Positions 1-11,286 of a DNA stretch of 64,000 nt are shown one piece after another; position 1 is the first letter of the stretch, and each line of letters begins with the position of its first letter. The DNA is from Prorocentrum cordatum. Lineage: Eukaryota > Sar > Dinophyceae > Prorocentrales > Prorocentraceae. The position numbers and the translations under genes were made by a program. Below the pieces are notes generated by a model, which saw only the letters and a program-made list of their open reading frames with translations, was not told the origin of the DNA and ran no database searches. The stretch covers positions 208,501-272,500 of the forward strand of contig CAUYUJ010009546.1 in assembly GCA_963575745.1 (NCBI GenBank). Reading direction: 5' to 3'.

Positions 1-1138
1 GGAGCTGCTGCCCGGGGCGGACTCGTGGCCCTTCCAGTCAGCCTTGCCGGGCTTGCCACCCTTACCGCCTGCCTTGCCGGCTGCCATCCTGGCCGCGTCG
101 GCGGCGCGGCCGTGGACCTTGTCCTTGGCATCCCGCAAAGTGTCCTGGTGCAGCTTCGAAAAGTAAACGTTCCACTCAGGATCGCCGTTCTCGAGGCCCT
201 TGGCCATGTACGTGCGCGCCAGAATGTCATACTGGTACGCCGTGCGGACCCCCCCATGCTCCTCGACCACTTTGGTCAGCAGCATCGTGTATCCAAGAAT
301 CTCCAAGGGAGTCGCAACTTTCATCAAAATGAGCTTGACGCCCCAGTCCATCACGTGGGCATGGAACGTCGAATGCCCAGGGTAGTCAAGCTCAGTGGCC
401 GCGCGCGCCCGTTTGAACTCCGCCATCTGGCGATGGCGGTCGGCCACCGAGCCGTCGCCAACTGGCACGTCGACGCGAGGAATCCTCGACCACGAGGGCC
501 GGAAGTTCCTCTGGGGGTCCTCGCCGTCGGCGCTGCCGACGTACAGCCGACCTTTTTCTTTAGCCACACGGCCGGCGGGTTTCGAAGACAGCGAGGTTCT
601 CCTCCGACGGGAGGCCGTCCTTTGGGAAGGCCTCCATCTTCAGCTCCTGGAGCCGCGCCTTCAAGTCGAAAGAGAGCGCCTTGACCGAGCGCTTGTGGCT
701 CGCAGCCTGCGCCTCCAAGTACTCCTTCATGGTGTCTGCCAAGGTCGCCTCTGGAGTCGGAGCTGGCGGCTCCGCTGCGGCGCATTTCGCCTGCAACCGG
801 GGTGCGAAGGTGACCTGCGCAGGCTGGACAATCCAGCTCTTGAGCTCCGCTGATTCCGCCTCTGCTGTGTACGGCGCCTCCTGCGCTTTAATAACGTCAC
901 CAATCATGCCTCGCATGGACGAGTCGGCATAATCAAGCGGGGAGACAGATCCCATCTTTTCTGCCACCAGCCGACCAATGGACAGGTACCAGAACAGATC
1001 ATGCCTCGCCTTCGGTGTCGGGTCGATCGACGCCACGAAGGTGCACCACTCGACGGCTGCATCGAAAGTGGCCCTGCAGAGCGCTCCTTCCGGCAGGGCG
1101 CGCACGAAGGCACACGCCTCTTCGCATGCAAAGGACAT
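1..1138 (-). pseudogene. Gag-like protein of YR retrotransposon copy 1 (3' part outside window)
   Basis: Minus-strand reading gives a protein about one third identical by eye to the Gag of copies 2 and 4. Landmarks are KARHDLFWYL, ALSFDLKARLQ, FPKDGLPSEE, LYVGSADGED and HGGVRTAYQYDIL. The ATG at 1136-1138 opens a continuous frame to about 575. A one-frame shift there (between AVFETRR and AGRVAKEKGRLYVG) breaks the ORF, and homology continues to the window edge with a Gly/Lys-rich tail (GKAGGKGGKPGKADWKG). Gag should coat the element RNA. The following RT-RH and YR genes would lie left of base 1. The Gag name rests on position before RT and on copy-to-copy conservation; no zinc knuckle is visible. 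Confidence 0.75.
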
Positions 1139-1269
1139 CACGTTGGAGACGCGCAGTGAGTAAGAAGGGGGCGTTCGGCGCAGAACGAACAGTCACGCTC
1201 GAGCCCAAACAACTCCGGAACACCCGGGCAGGTGCCCAACGTGGGAAGTCAGAACGCCTGGCAATGATG

Positions 1270-2105
1270 CGCCACGGCCTGCAGAGCAGCCTCGCGCAGG
1301 GCTGTTGCACCACGGACCACAGGACCACGGGGGCAGCCTCCCTTGGGGCACCCGCGCCACGCTGCACGGGCAACCGAACAAGACAAGCAGAGCAGCCACC
1401 TGCAGGACTGTTGCGGCACTGGCCTCCCGCACGGCCTGCAGAGCAGCCCCCCGCAGGGCTGTTGCGCCACAGACCACAGGACCACGCGCAGCAGCCCCTA
1501 GGGCGCTTGCGCCACGCTGCACGGGCAACCGAACAAAACATGCCGAACAGCCTCCCGCAGGACTGTTGCGGGACCGGCCTCCCGAAGGGCCTGCAAAGCA
1601 GCCTCCCGGAGGGCTGTTGCGCCACAGACCACGGGACCGCGCGCAGCAGCCACCGGGGCCCCTGCGCCACGCTGCACGGGCAACCGAACAAGACATGCCG
1701 AACAGCCTCCCGCAGGAGTGTTGTGGCACTGGCCTCCCGAAGGGCCTGCAAAGCAGCCTCCCGCAGGGCTGTTGCGCCACAGACCACAGGACCACGCACA
1801 GCAGCCACCGGGGCCCTGCGCCACGTTGCACGGGCAACCGAACAAGCCAAGCAGAGCAGTCTCCCGCAGGACTGTTGCGGCACTGGCCTCCCGCAGGGCC
1901 TGCAGAGCAGCCTCCCGCAGGGCTGTTGCGCCACCGACCACAGGACCACGCACAGCAGCCACTGGGGCCCCTGCGCCACGCTGCACGGGCAACCGAACAA
2001 GACACGCAGAGCAGTCTCCCGCAGGACTGTTGCGGCACTGGCCTCCCGCAGGGCCTGCAGAGCAGCCTCCCGCAGGGCTGTTGCGCCACGGACCACTGGG
2101 CCACG
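1270..2105. repeat. 155-bp tandem array, about 5.4 units
   Basis: The landmark CTGCACGGGCAACCGAACA recurs at 1362, 1517, 1672, 1826 (one change) and 1981, giving periods of 155, 155, 154 and 155 bp. Each unit contains internal sub-repeats of CTCCCGCAGGRCTGTTGCG. All six frames stay open for hundreds of codons here because the unit lacks stop codons, not because it is coding. Confidence 0.95.
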
Positions 2106-2591
2106 CGCGGCCGCCAAAGCAGCCTGCGCCGCGCATGCGGCCGAGTGGCAACGAGAACCCAGGAGCGGCAGTGGCCCCGGGAGGCGGTGGCGACGAGGAG
2201 GCCCGTGGCGACGAGGAGCACCAGCAACGCCCTAAGCTCCAGAATGCACGGACGGAGCCAGGAAGGCGACGAGGAAGGGCAGCGGCGACGAGGAGCACGA
2301 GACGCAACCCGAGCGCCCAAGAGCACGGCCAGGCGCGCCCGTACCCGCACAGGCGCACCACTGCCACCGCCAGCCAAAGGCACGGTTATCCTCGCGCACT
2401 CGCGGCCAGAGGGAGGAGAAGGGCAAGTGGCGTAGCATCCCCACGCCCAAATCCACCAGCCGCACGCGGCCACTGGCTGTAAGCACAACGATCCGCCGCG
2501 CCACGGGGGGCACTGCCAGGCAGTGAACCAGCGCGACTCCCCTGAGGCCACCGAGGCCAGGAAGCGAGGAGACCACTCGAGTCCTCCTGGA

Positions 2592-2639
2592 GATTTTCCT
2601 GCCCCCCAAACCGCTGCACGATTTAGGGGCGACGAAAAC
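2592..2639. other. Terminal hairpin, presumed 5' end of copy 1
   Basis: The left arm begins GATTTTCCTGCCCCCCAAAC and the right arm ends ATTTAGGGGCGACGAAAAC, an imperfect inverted repeat opened by TTTTC and closed by GAAAA. It closely matches the hairpin at 12,885-12,932 that marks A2/B1 of copy 3. It therefore probably marks the outer 5' terminus of copy 1. Confidence 0.6.
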
Positions 2640-3008
2640 ACTATCGACGACCTCCGCGGGAGCAGTGGGACACGACAGACCCCGCTGCCTGACTGGGAGA
2701 CTCTGGAACAAGCCCAAATCCCCGCTGCACCCAGACCTCCCAGGCGGAAGCCGACTACGCGTTGCCTGTGAAGCAAGAGAGAATCTTTTTGGAACCACAG
2801 CCAGGCCCAATGCACCAAGAAAGTTCACTCGCCGTCTGACGAGCTCGAATGCTCGACCAAAAATTCGGTTCAAACAGGTTTACAGAATTATTCGGTCGTT
2901 TAAACCTCTGCAACTCTTCAGAGAGAAACCACAGTTATAAAGAATCTTATCATGGTTTAAAGCCATGGAGAGATTTGGTGAGGTTTAAAGAACCGCTCGT
3001 GTAGAGTA
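2640..3008. other. Unassigned spacer
   Basis: No gene is supported. The second half is more AT-rich than its surroundings and repeats GTTTAAA-type words (near 2898, 2956 and 2984), one of them inside the small palindrome CATGGTTTAAAGCCATGG. It may contain the decayed 3' terminus of copy 2, but no B1-A2-B2 repeats were found. Confidence 0.4.
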
Positions 3009-3478
3009 CTGGGTGCGAGGACGGAAGCGCCCAAAACGGCAATCTGAATGCAGAAACGCCCAGAACAGCAATCTGAGCACGGAAACGCCCAGAACGGCAA
3101 TCTGAGCACGGAAACGCCCAGAACGGCAATCTGAGCACGGAAACGCCCAAAACGGCAATCTGAGCACGGCAACGCCCAGAACAGCAATCTGAGCACGGAA
3201 ACGCCCAGAACGACAATCTGAGCACGAAAGCGCCCAGAATGGCCTGAGCACGGAAAACGCCCAGAACGGCAACCTAAGCACGGAAACGCCCAGAACGGCA
3301 ATTTGTGCACGGAAACGCCCAGAAGGGCAATCTGAGCCGAAAACGCCCAGAACGGCAATCTGAGCACGAAAACGCCCAGAACGGCAATCTGAGCACGGAA
3401 ACGCTCAGCATGCAATCTGAGCACGAAAACGCCCAGAACGGAACTGGGCACTGGGTGCGAGGACGGAAGCGCCCAAAA
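3009..3478. repeat. 29-bp minisatellite, about 15 units
   Basis: The unit GGAAACGCCCAGAACGGCAA plus TCTGAGCAC repeats every 29 bp (for example 3081, 3110, 3139), with a few shortened units. The array is bracketed by two copies of ACTGGGTGCGAGGACGGAAG followed by CGCCCAAAA, at 3009-3036 and 3448-3477. The right-hand bracket joins directly onto the YR gene and replaces its last codons. Confidence 0.93.
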
Positions 3479-4993
3479 ATTCAGCTGGCTGCAGGGCCCC
3501 ACGTGCCCGGGCACTGGCGTACGCAAAGGCAGTCAACCCACGCCAGCCTCCACTGTAGAAGAGGGCAGTCGGACCTCCTGCTTTGAGAGCATCCGAAGCC
3601 CAACCACGCCTGAAAGCATGCGTGCCCCACGCCTGCGGGGACCTCAGATTGCACGCAGCCGCTGCTAGTTTTAAGAAAGCCAGCGACTCGGAATAAGATA
3701 TGTGTTGGAACGGTGGCTCTTTGGCCTCGACAGCAGGCACTAAGGCGCACGCGCCGCGCAAAGACGGCCCCTGCACCCCGCATATGCAGCCCCGGACCAC
3801 TTCAACTGGCTCCTTGTAACATTTCCGCCGCAGAAATGTTACGATCACCTGCTTCTTGCCCTTGGCCTCCTTGATTCTTAGTGGGGCCAGGCTCGTACCA
3901 ATAATCAAGGTTTCACCATAGCGCAAGGTGAAGTGGCGCGACACCACCCACGACCGAGCCACGTCCGGCCTGGATGCCGTCTCGGAAGCCCACTTTGCCA
4001 GGGCGCGCGTGTCTCCTGGCGAAGCCCTCAACTTCACACGGCGAGTCGCCAGATCCTTGGTCTTCTCAGCGCCCCGAATCAAGCGGGAAGTGTCCGCCAA
4101 AGGACCTGGTGAACTTTTCAACCAAGCCAACACTGTTCGAAGACGAGACACATACTGCGCTAACGAAGCACCGCTCCGAAAGAGAGACACGAAGCAATCC
4201 AAGATGCACTCCTGAGGGGGCCATGGCTCCACGCGCACCGCAGCCGCTGCCTGTCCCCACAAAACCACAGCAGACGCATAACCCAAGGCACTTTTTCGCC
4301 AGCCTTGAAACTCAATCCAGCACGCCCGCTCCGCGAAGACGGCGGCGGGAGCGGGGCTTCGTTGAGCTTCGCGAGCTTCAGCTGTTGGCGCCTGGCCAGG
4401 CATGTCCACGGGCGGGTCTGGCACTTTGTGGAGCACGCGTATGGCGTGTGCCAGTGCCGGCGGCGGGGGGGCACAACCCGATTGCCTTGCAGCCACTACC
4501 AGTCGCAATGCTGCGAGCGCTTGCGCCAATTCTTCGGCTGGCGCCGAGGCTGGCGCAGCTGACCCGCCAATGAACGCTCACGGCTGTGAGCCTGGCGGTC
4601 CGTCTGCGATTCCTGCACCGCTGGCTGCTGCGTCCCCCTATCCGCTCGACCACAGAACAACAGAAAAACCTTGACGATGGCAACGTCCAACTGGCCCAGA
4701 GCAGGCCAAATCTCCCGCGCCTCGAAAGCGTCCAACGAGCCAAAATCACTGAAGGAAGTCGCGCCGTCGCGCTGCAGACTTGCTGCAATGCCGTCCGCGT
4801 CATGGACGTCCTGCTTCGCGGCGCCGCCGGCCCTCTCAAGCACGCTCGCCAATTCACCGCGCCAGCGATCCGCAGGATGGCCAGGACGTGGAAGGGAAGC
4901 GACAGGCGGCAGTGCTGGCTCGCTGGCCTGAGGAAGCCCCTCTCGCAAGCGCTGCCATCGCGCCCGCTCTGCGTTGACAAAACTCAACGCCAT
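3479..4993 (-). pseudogene. Tyrosine recombinase of copy 2, catalytic set complete
   Basis: Presumed DNA integration enzyme of the retroelement, acting on a circular cDNA in the nucleus. The ATG at 4991-4993 (MALSFVNAER) matches the starts in copies 3 and 4. An N-terminal variable region is followed by WIEFQGWRKSALGYASAVVL (core-binding part). The catalytic domain shows Arg in LRYGET, HxxR in HAFRRGW, Trp in YSGGWRG and the Tyr nucleophile in FAYASARARG. One frameshift lies near 4530. The last 15 or so residues (a Ser/Asp/Glu-rich tail in the other copies) are lost into the adjoining 29-bp array. Its ATG is 143 bp downstream of the RH stop. Confidence 0.88.
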
Positions 4994-5136
4994 GCGCCGG
5001 CCTGCAACCCGCAATCTGTTTGAGCCGAAGGCTACGGAAGACAAAGCAGAAGTGCCAGGCAGAAGCCGCGCGTGGGAAACTGAGCGCGCCTGCGCTGCGC
5101 ACATTTTTCTTCCGCGGACACCCAGCCATTGCCGGC

Positions 5137-7283
5137 TTAGCTGCCCCAGGGGAGCGCTGGCCAACGCCAAGCCGTCTCCCGGAAAGACAAGCTGTCTAGT
5201 TCAGCGCGGCTCTGCTCCGCTTTACTTACGCGAGTAGGCCCATCTGCCAGATTCAACGCAGAAGGGACATAATGAGCGTGCATAAGCACACTTGCTGCAG
5301 CTAGATCGAACCAGATGTTGCCCAAAACTGCGTTGAGATCAGGCTGCCGGGAACTGCCACGCAAAAGTGCGCTCAACGCCGCTGTGTTGTCGATAAACAC
5401 AATGAGCTCTGGTGACTCGACTCCTTGCTCCAAGAAAAGCCGCACGCCGCACAATGCTGCCATTAATTCCCAGAGGGTCACCTGCGTGCGCCTGGGCCGA
5501 GCCCAAGCCCAAGCTCTAGACGGAATCTTTGCTGCCGCCCAGACACGCTTTGACGGAGTTTGAAGCACTACAGCCAAGTTCCCTCCGCCAGTGGCGTCAG
5601 TGTACAGGATGCACCTCTGGAACGGAGGTTGGCTGAACCGCGCGAAAACGGAAGGGTCAGAGCTTAAAAACCGTTCCCACCACTGCAGAGCATTGCGCAC
5701 GCGAGCTGCCAGCGCACGTTTCCGTTGGCTGCTCGCCAGAAGAGCGGTGCCAGAAAAACTCTCGCACCGCGGCCGAAAACAGCTGTGGCACCCCAGCTAA
5801 GGCGACCAGCAAGTTTAGCAGCCTCTGCTGGCGCCAACGCGTCACTGCGCAAAGCATCACGAATTTGCTGGAGCCACTTATTTTTCTTCTCGCACCCAAT
5901 CCAAAACCAAATGCCCTCCAGGCACGCCTTCGCCTCTACGCCTAACACGGTCATTTGTGTCGCCTCAGCAACTGCTTTGGATTCATCTAGCAGCCAGCCA
6001 AGCAAGTCCACGATCACTGTGCGCGCAAGCCCCGCCGACCCTCGCGGACCCACCAAAGATCCGGGATCCGCGGTGCTCGTGCACGCGTCTGCGCCGAACA
6101 AATCGTCGACGAAACGCGGATAAGCAAGCAGAAAAATACGGGCCAAAATTGCTTGCACCGCGCTACCGAATCGATGCCACGCAAAGACAGAAGCCGCCGC
6201 GCCAAAAGGACAAGAGAGCAACTGTAATCCCTTGTCCTGCTGCGCAGCACTATTCCACGTGGCAACTGAAAACCGGAGATGATTCTCCTGCACAGGAAGC
6301 GTCTTGAACGCACTCTTAAAATCATCCTTGCGGAAGAGCAGAGGCGAACCCCCCTCTGCAGCGTCAAAACAAGCCCGGGCCACACCAACAAGTGCATCGA
6401 GCGTGTCGTGACGCATTTCCTTTGGAATGCAAGTGGCAGAATTGAGACCGTTGCCACTGAAATCGTCGATCAGACGTACTTTCCTACTCCTCTGCCCGGC
6501 ACGTTCCCGCCAACCTTCGTCGACAGGGAAGCGGACTGCAAGCAAAGCATCTACGGCGGAAAGCTTTACCCAAAAAGCTTTCCTCTGCGCAACCTCTTCT
6601 TTGCATTTGTTTTCAAACGCCTCCTCTACCGCGGGGCACAGCGACGCCCACACCTTGCACAAAGTGTCGGCGTTGATAGCGCCCACCGAAGATTCCAGCG
6701 CACTTACGGCCACTGGTTCGGACACGTGCCGCTTCGGAGGCATTATACCGGAAGGATTCAACCTACCTACGATCGGAAATCCGAAAGCTAAGTTATGTAC
6801 AAGCTCTTTATCTGGCCACGCGATGCTCTCGAGCATCTCCGCGAGAAGCAGTAGATTTTTCCCCGGCCCTACCAGCTGCTGCACGTGCAGCGGTAATCCC
6901 TGCAGAATTTGCTCCCAGGGGACAGCCAGGTCACGTTTCCGCCCCTGCCAGTACTCTAAAGCGTCAGCGCGCCATCTATGCAAAGCCCCCGGGCTGAGAG
7001 CCGAGGATTTTTGAATTGCATCCTGCAGCGAAGGAGGCAAGCAGCCCTCACGCGCGACGCGCGGCAAAGACTGCGCCCATTTAAAATGCGCCGCAGGTGT
7101 CATAGCAGACCGGGCGTCCCGATCCTGTAGCAGAGCATGCGCGGCCGAACGGATCTCGACAAGAAAATCCTTTCCACCACTACCTGGAAACTCGATTGTT
7201 TCCTCTGTACCCTGAGAAGAGCTCCCGTCAGAAACCTCGCTCAGTTGTTCGTCCACGTCTGCGTCGGGGAATCGTCCTTCCCC
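5137..7283 (-). pseudogene. Reverse transcriptase-RNase H of copy 2
   Basis: Synthesises element cDNA. RT motif A is KDDFKSAFKTLP, motif B is PFGAAASVFAW and motif C is YPRFVDDLF with both catalytic Asp. A connection region (LAGRLSWGATAVFGRGAR) leads to RNase H with Asp in ILYTDATGGG, Glu in WELMAAL, Asp in FIDNTAAL and the terminal LNLADGPTR. The frame is open directly after the gag TGA at 7284-7286; the first Met is at 7254-7256. One frameshift near 5690 splits RT from RNase H. Without it the product would resemble the 713-codon RT-RH of copy 4. The VDD core and the RNase H order fit DIRS-order (YR) retrotransposons. Confidence 0.9.
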
Positions 7284-7286
7284 TCA
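7284..7286 (-). promoter_or_regulatory. In-frame TGA between gag and RT (copy 2), candidate read-through stop
   Basis: Codons run WWNK, TGA, then GEGRFPDADVDEQ into RT without a frame change. The same layout occurs in copy 4 at 21,386-21,388. A single stop between gag and pol is the arrangement used for stop-codon read-through in some retroelements. Function here is inferred. Confidence 0.55.
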
Positions 7287-8857
7287 CTTGTTCCACCACT
7301 TGTCCTGCCAGGACTTGTTGCCCTGGTTGTTGCCATGGCCGCCCTTGCCTCCCTTGCCGTTGGAGTTGCCGCCGTTGCCAGAGCGCTTTGGCGACCTGGA
7401 CCTCTTCTTCTTGGGGGTGCTCGGCGCGGGCCCAGCCCCTTTGTGCGCCTTGCCCTGGCCCTTCGGCGCCGCCCCGCTGGAGCTGGAATTGCCCCAGCCT
7501 CCGCAACCAGAGCTGCTGCCACCGTAGGTCCGGGAGCCTCCGCCGTGCTGCGCCTGGCCAGTGGTCGTCCGGCCGTCTCCTTCATTTTCTGAGATACTTT
7601 ATCTTTGGCCTTCCGGGCCATGTCCTCGTCGAGCACATTGAAGTAGTGCGAAAGCCGATCCTCGCCTCGCTCGAGCGAGCGCGCCATCGCCTTACGCTGC
7701 AAGATGTCGTACTGATAAGCCGTCCGGACCCCGCCGTGTTCCTCAGCTATGTGGGTCAAATTGAACAGGTAAGCCAAAAGCTCCGTGGACGAGCACGCTT
7801 TCATCAGCACGCACTTCATCCCCCACTGGAAGACGTGACCCATGAACGTAGCGTAGCTCTGATAATCGAGCTTCAACTCGTCCGCTCGCGCTTTCTTGTC
7901 GTCGAGCACATGCTTGAGCTTCTCCTCGATAGATGAACCAGTCGGTGGCGCAGCCACGACAGGCGTGCGCGACCATTCCGGTCGGTGGTGCGTCTGCAGA
8001 CACTCACCGTCCGCGCTGCCAATCCACTTGCGCTGCTTCTCGGCGGCCACCTTGCCAGCATGCTCGAATTTGGCCCAGGTTTCTTCTGAAGGGAGCCCAT
8101 CCGACGGGAAGTGCGCCAAACCCATTTCTTGGATCCGCTTGGCCAAATCAAAAGACAAACCCTTCTTTGCAGAGCCCGCCGCGGCCGTGTGAGACGTCGC
8201 CTGGACGAACTGCTGCATGGCATTGGCGAACACCGAGACCCCTGCAGCATCCGAATCCGAAGCCATCTTCATCTTGGACTGAAACCTACCCTGCGCACGC
8301 AGAGCCAGCGACAGCATAGCAGGCGTCAAAACAAATTCTTTCCAACCCTCAGCGCCGGAAGAGGCGAACGGCTTGTCGTGGAGCACCAAGCCAGTCTTGA
8401 GGGAGTCGCGGATGAAGTCGTCTGCGTAATCCTCCATCTGGACGCCCTGCACGACCTCTGCCATGGCACGCGCCGTGCCAGTGTAAAAGCGAAGGTCATG
8501 TTTAGCCTTGGCGTTCTCGTCGACAGAGCAGACGAACTTGGCGAACTCCAAAATATCTTCTGCGGAAGCGCCTGCGAATGCTCCCTGCGGGAGGCCGGCG
8601 AGGTCCGAGCTCTGCTGAGAACGAAGCCATGGCGCAGCAGTACAGGACAGGAGCCTGCAGGTGATCTGCAACGCAGCTGCTGCACAGTAGCACTTGAGTG
8701 TGTGATTTGCCTGAGCCAACACAGCCACGGTGCTGCATGCTTGCGCGCACAACAACAATGACTGGCTGCAACGGATCATGACCGATACTGCTGTTGCACG
8801 GGGACATGGGCGCACGCAACGATGCAGCCCCAGAGAGCCCGCACCTGCGTCCCGCAA
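7284..8857 (-). pseudogene. Gag-like protein of copy 2
   Basis: Conserved blocks are KAKHDLRFYTGTARAMAE, GLSFDLAKRIQEMG, FPSDGLPSEETWAKFEHAGK, WIGSADGECLQTHHRPEWSR, FMGHVFQWGMKCVLMKAC and HGGVRTAYQYDILQRKAMA. The first 80 or so codons of the open frame are Cys/Leu-rich with no match in copy 1, so translation probably begins nearer 8615. A frameshift at about 7550-7590 moves the reading into a Gly/Lys/Ser-rich basic tail (TPKKKRSRSPKRS) ending WQDKWWNK and TGA at 7284-7286. The basic tail could bind RNA. RT continues in the same frame after that TGA. Confidence 0.82.
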
Positions 8858-9306
8858 CCAGTTTTTCGAACGCGCCCAGCTGCCACCGACGGCGCGCCAG
8901 CGGCTTGAGCCCCACCCAGCAAGAAGGAGGGAAAGAAGAGAGTCCCCCGCTCCGCTCCGCCTCCAACGGCACCAACTCGCACAGTGACGCTGCAGCGCAT
9001 CCCGGCGACCCCCCTTTGACGTTAATCGCGGCCAGGGGGGCCACTCGGGTCACCCTTGGGCGAAACCATGCAAGCTACAGCGGTGCCGCGCCAATCCCAG
9101 TCGAACCCCTTTGACCGCCCAGCGGCCAGGGGAGCTACATGGGTCTCCCTGCACCTCCCCCTCCGCCGGGCCAGAGCAAGGACAGAGCAATTTTTAGCGT
9201 GACGAGGCCTGTTTTGGCCAAGTAACCTCACGCGAGGGGGCTTCCGCTCATCCCACGCTACTTCGGCCGACCATCGTCGGACATTTTTCCGGGTTGCCCG
9301 AAAAAT
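8858..9306 (-). other. 5' leader of copy 2 with candidate terminal hairpin
   Basis: No ORF is supported. Two related segments, each with a CCCCTTTGAC word followed by GCGGCCAGGGG, lie about 97 bp apart (9009 and 9105). The palindrome ATTTTTCCGGGTTGCCCG plus AAAAAT at 9283-9306 has the TTTTC/GAAAA arms of the terminal hairpins elsewhere and may mark the 5' end of copy 2. No matching A2 repeat was found. Confidence 0.4.
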
Positions 9307-10609
9307 TGCTCCAAGCAAATCCGTCCGTAGTGGATCGAATTTTCAGTGGCCGGAGCCCAAATTTCACGAGCCACACCAGAATTTAATTCTGATTCTCTGT
9401 TGAAAGGGCGCCAGCATGGATATTCCGATTACGCGCCGTTTGGGACGCGGGCCCCCCCGGAGTCGGTCGAGGACGGGCGTGCCGCACATGTGCAAAGCAC
9501 CCCCGCCCCCGTTGTGTGCAGGTGGGGGGTTAGCCAATGCCCCCCCATCAAGGACTAGCTTCTGCCGCCTGCGCACATCCGACCCGGAGTGCCCAAGAGT
9601 GTCCGTAGACCCTCTTTCTGGCCCGTGCGGCCTGCAAGCAAAATGCGACTGTTAGGCGCGCAGGCGTCCCCGACGCACGAATATGCAGTCGGATTGCGAA
9701 GGTGGACGTGCCAGGCTCCACCATGGGCACGGAGCCCAGAACGCAGAACCGGGCGCGCAAACGCCCCCCAGCGCAAAGCAGAGCCCACAGTGCAAACCTG
9801 GACGGTTGGACGCCAAACCGCAGAGAAGAGCCAAAACCGCTACACTGGACGCACGGCTGCCCAGGAAGGCGAACTTGCGCCCATGCGCCCTCGGACGCGC
9901 CTGCGCGCAAGACTACGCAGAGTACAATCCGAGGCGCGTGTGCGGCCCGGCGCGCTCCAGGCGCTGCGAAGGGCTTTCGGGCGCCCTGCCCTGGGCGCGC
10001 CTGGCTCCCGCACGGGAACTGGGCTCTGCAGCGCGAGTCAGAGCGCGAACTGGACACCCGAGCCCATGAGCGCGCCAAAACCGCACAGAATGCAAAACTG
10101 GATGCTTGCGTGGGTTGGGGAGCGCATCCGCGCCCAAACCGCAAACTCCGAGCGCCCCAGCCTCGAGACTGCGGAACCGAACACGGAGCGCGCGGACGCC
10201 CCAGAGCGCAAGTACGAGCACAAATTGCAGACCCACGTGCACTCGGCCGTGCTTCTGAGCCGAATTGCCACTAACTGGGGGCCGACGCCCGCAATGCAAC
10301 AACAGGCGCGCCTGCGCAAGAAACCGTGACACCGGGGAAGCCTTGTAGGACGCTTTGCGCTCCCGAAGACGCAACTGCGCCTGAGTGTGCCGGCGGGACT
10401 GCGCCCACTGCGCAGGGACGCCTCCGGACGCACACGCGCCCGCGAGCCCACATGACGCGCGCCTCCCGCCCCGCGGCAAAAGCCACCATGTGGCCGAAAA
10501 TGCGGAGCAGCGTGCCCTGCTGGGTTGCTAGCAGCCAAACCCTAGGGAAAGGCGAAGCGCCGAACAGTTTGCCGAAGGGCAGGACTGCCTGCAGCTACCG
10601 CTGCGAACA
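9307..10609. other. GC-rich degenerate repeat region without genes
   Basis: From about 9560 to 10,330 the sequence is a loose mosaic of GCGCRAAAC, CCGCAGA and AGAGCGC-like words that keeps many frames open. None of the translations shows a recognisable domain. No promoter or RNA gene is apparent. Confidence 0.5.
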
Positions 10610-10745
10610 GGGGTCATCGGCATTGCCCTTGCCAGGTTGCCTCGCCCAAGCCGTGCACAGGGGTTCTCGGCATTGCCCATGTCAGGTTGCCTCGCCCATG
10701 GCTGAGATGAGAATCATCGGCATTGCCCATGTCAGGTTGCCTCCT
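10610..10745. repeat. 50-bp tandem repeat, three units
   Basis: The word CGGCATTGCCCWTGYCAGGT recurs at exact 50-bp spacing, with its GGCATTGCCC core at 10,619, 10,669 and 10,719. Each is followed by TGCCTC. Confidence 0.9.
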
Positions 10746-10997
10746 CTCCATCCCGCCAGCAAAACCTGCGACGAGGAGCGCCAGCAAAACCGACACACAA
10801 AAACCGAACACCGAGCAGCCGGCACCAAGAAGACCGCCCCCAGCGGCCCACCGAGGGAGCGCGCCGCCAGTGACCAACTCCGCGGGCACCATGGCCGCGA
10901 GCACACGGCCACCGAGCCCCCGAAAGGGAACTGCGGCGCCACCGCCCCCAAGGGCAAAGACGACGACGACGCCGACGACAGACAGACAGACAGACAG

Positions 10998-11063
<66 letters not shown>

Positions 11064-11286
11064 CAACGGCCCAGAGAGACCGACGGACAACCGCGACCTC
11101 ACCGAGGCCCCCAGGCGCGTGAGAAGCAACACCGCCGACGGGAAGCGCCGCCAGGCACCACCAGCTCCACCAGGAGCACCCACTTTGGGATAAGGCGAGT
11201 GAGCAAAGAAGCGGAGGAGTACATAGACAACTCCGGCCGCTCGTTGTTTTCTCGCGCTGAAAACGCTACGCGTTTTCGCGCGGAGA
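10746..11286 (-). mobile_element. 5' terminal part of a fifth YR retrotransposon (copy 5)
   Basis: The last 100 bp resemble the outer end of A1 of copy 4: GGCGAGTGAGCAAAGAAGCG here against GGCGTGTGAGCAAAGAGGCG there. Both lead into a terminal hairpin (here 11,245-11,290, arms TTTTCTCGCGC...GCGGAGAAAA). Satellite sequence begins immediately to the right, exactly as at the 5' junction of copy 4. No coding region or 3' end was identified, so the left limit given is arbitrary. Confidence 0.5.
10958..11062. repeat. (CAGA)n microsatellite
   Basis: About twenty perfect ACAG tetramers (10,978-11,062) with one ACGG interruption, preceded by an ACG-rich lead-in. It lies in the presumed 5' region of element copy 5. 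Confidence 0.95.

Larger units (their letters stand above)
1139..2639 (-). other. 5' region of YR retrotransposon copy 1
   Basis: Between the gag start and a terminal hairpin at 2592-2639 there is no credible ORF. The stretch holds the 155-bp tandem array (1270-2105) and a GC-rich segment (2106-2590) rich in GACGAGG-type motifs. By comparison with copies 3 and 4, whose 5' repeat (A1) ends in the same type of hairpin, this is the leader plus A1 of copy 1. The assignment is inferred, because the matching A2 would lie outside the window. Confidence 0.5.

Noticed and set aside
1015-2235. 406-codon plus-strand ORF (and long minus ORFs) across 1.0-2.8 kb
   Set aside because: They run through the stop-free 155-bp tandem array and show only repeated low-complexity translation in every frame.
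3009-3478. CRISPR array
   Set aside because: The 29-bp units are directly adjacent without unique spacers, and the setting is eukaryotic.
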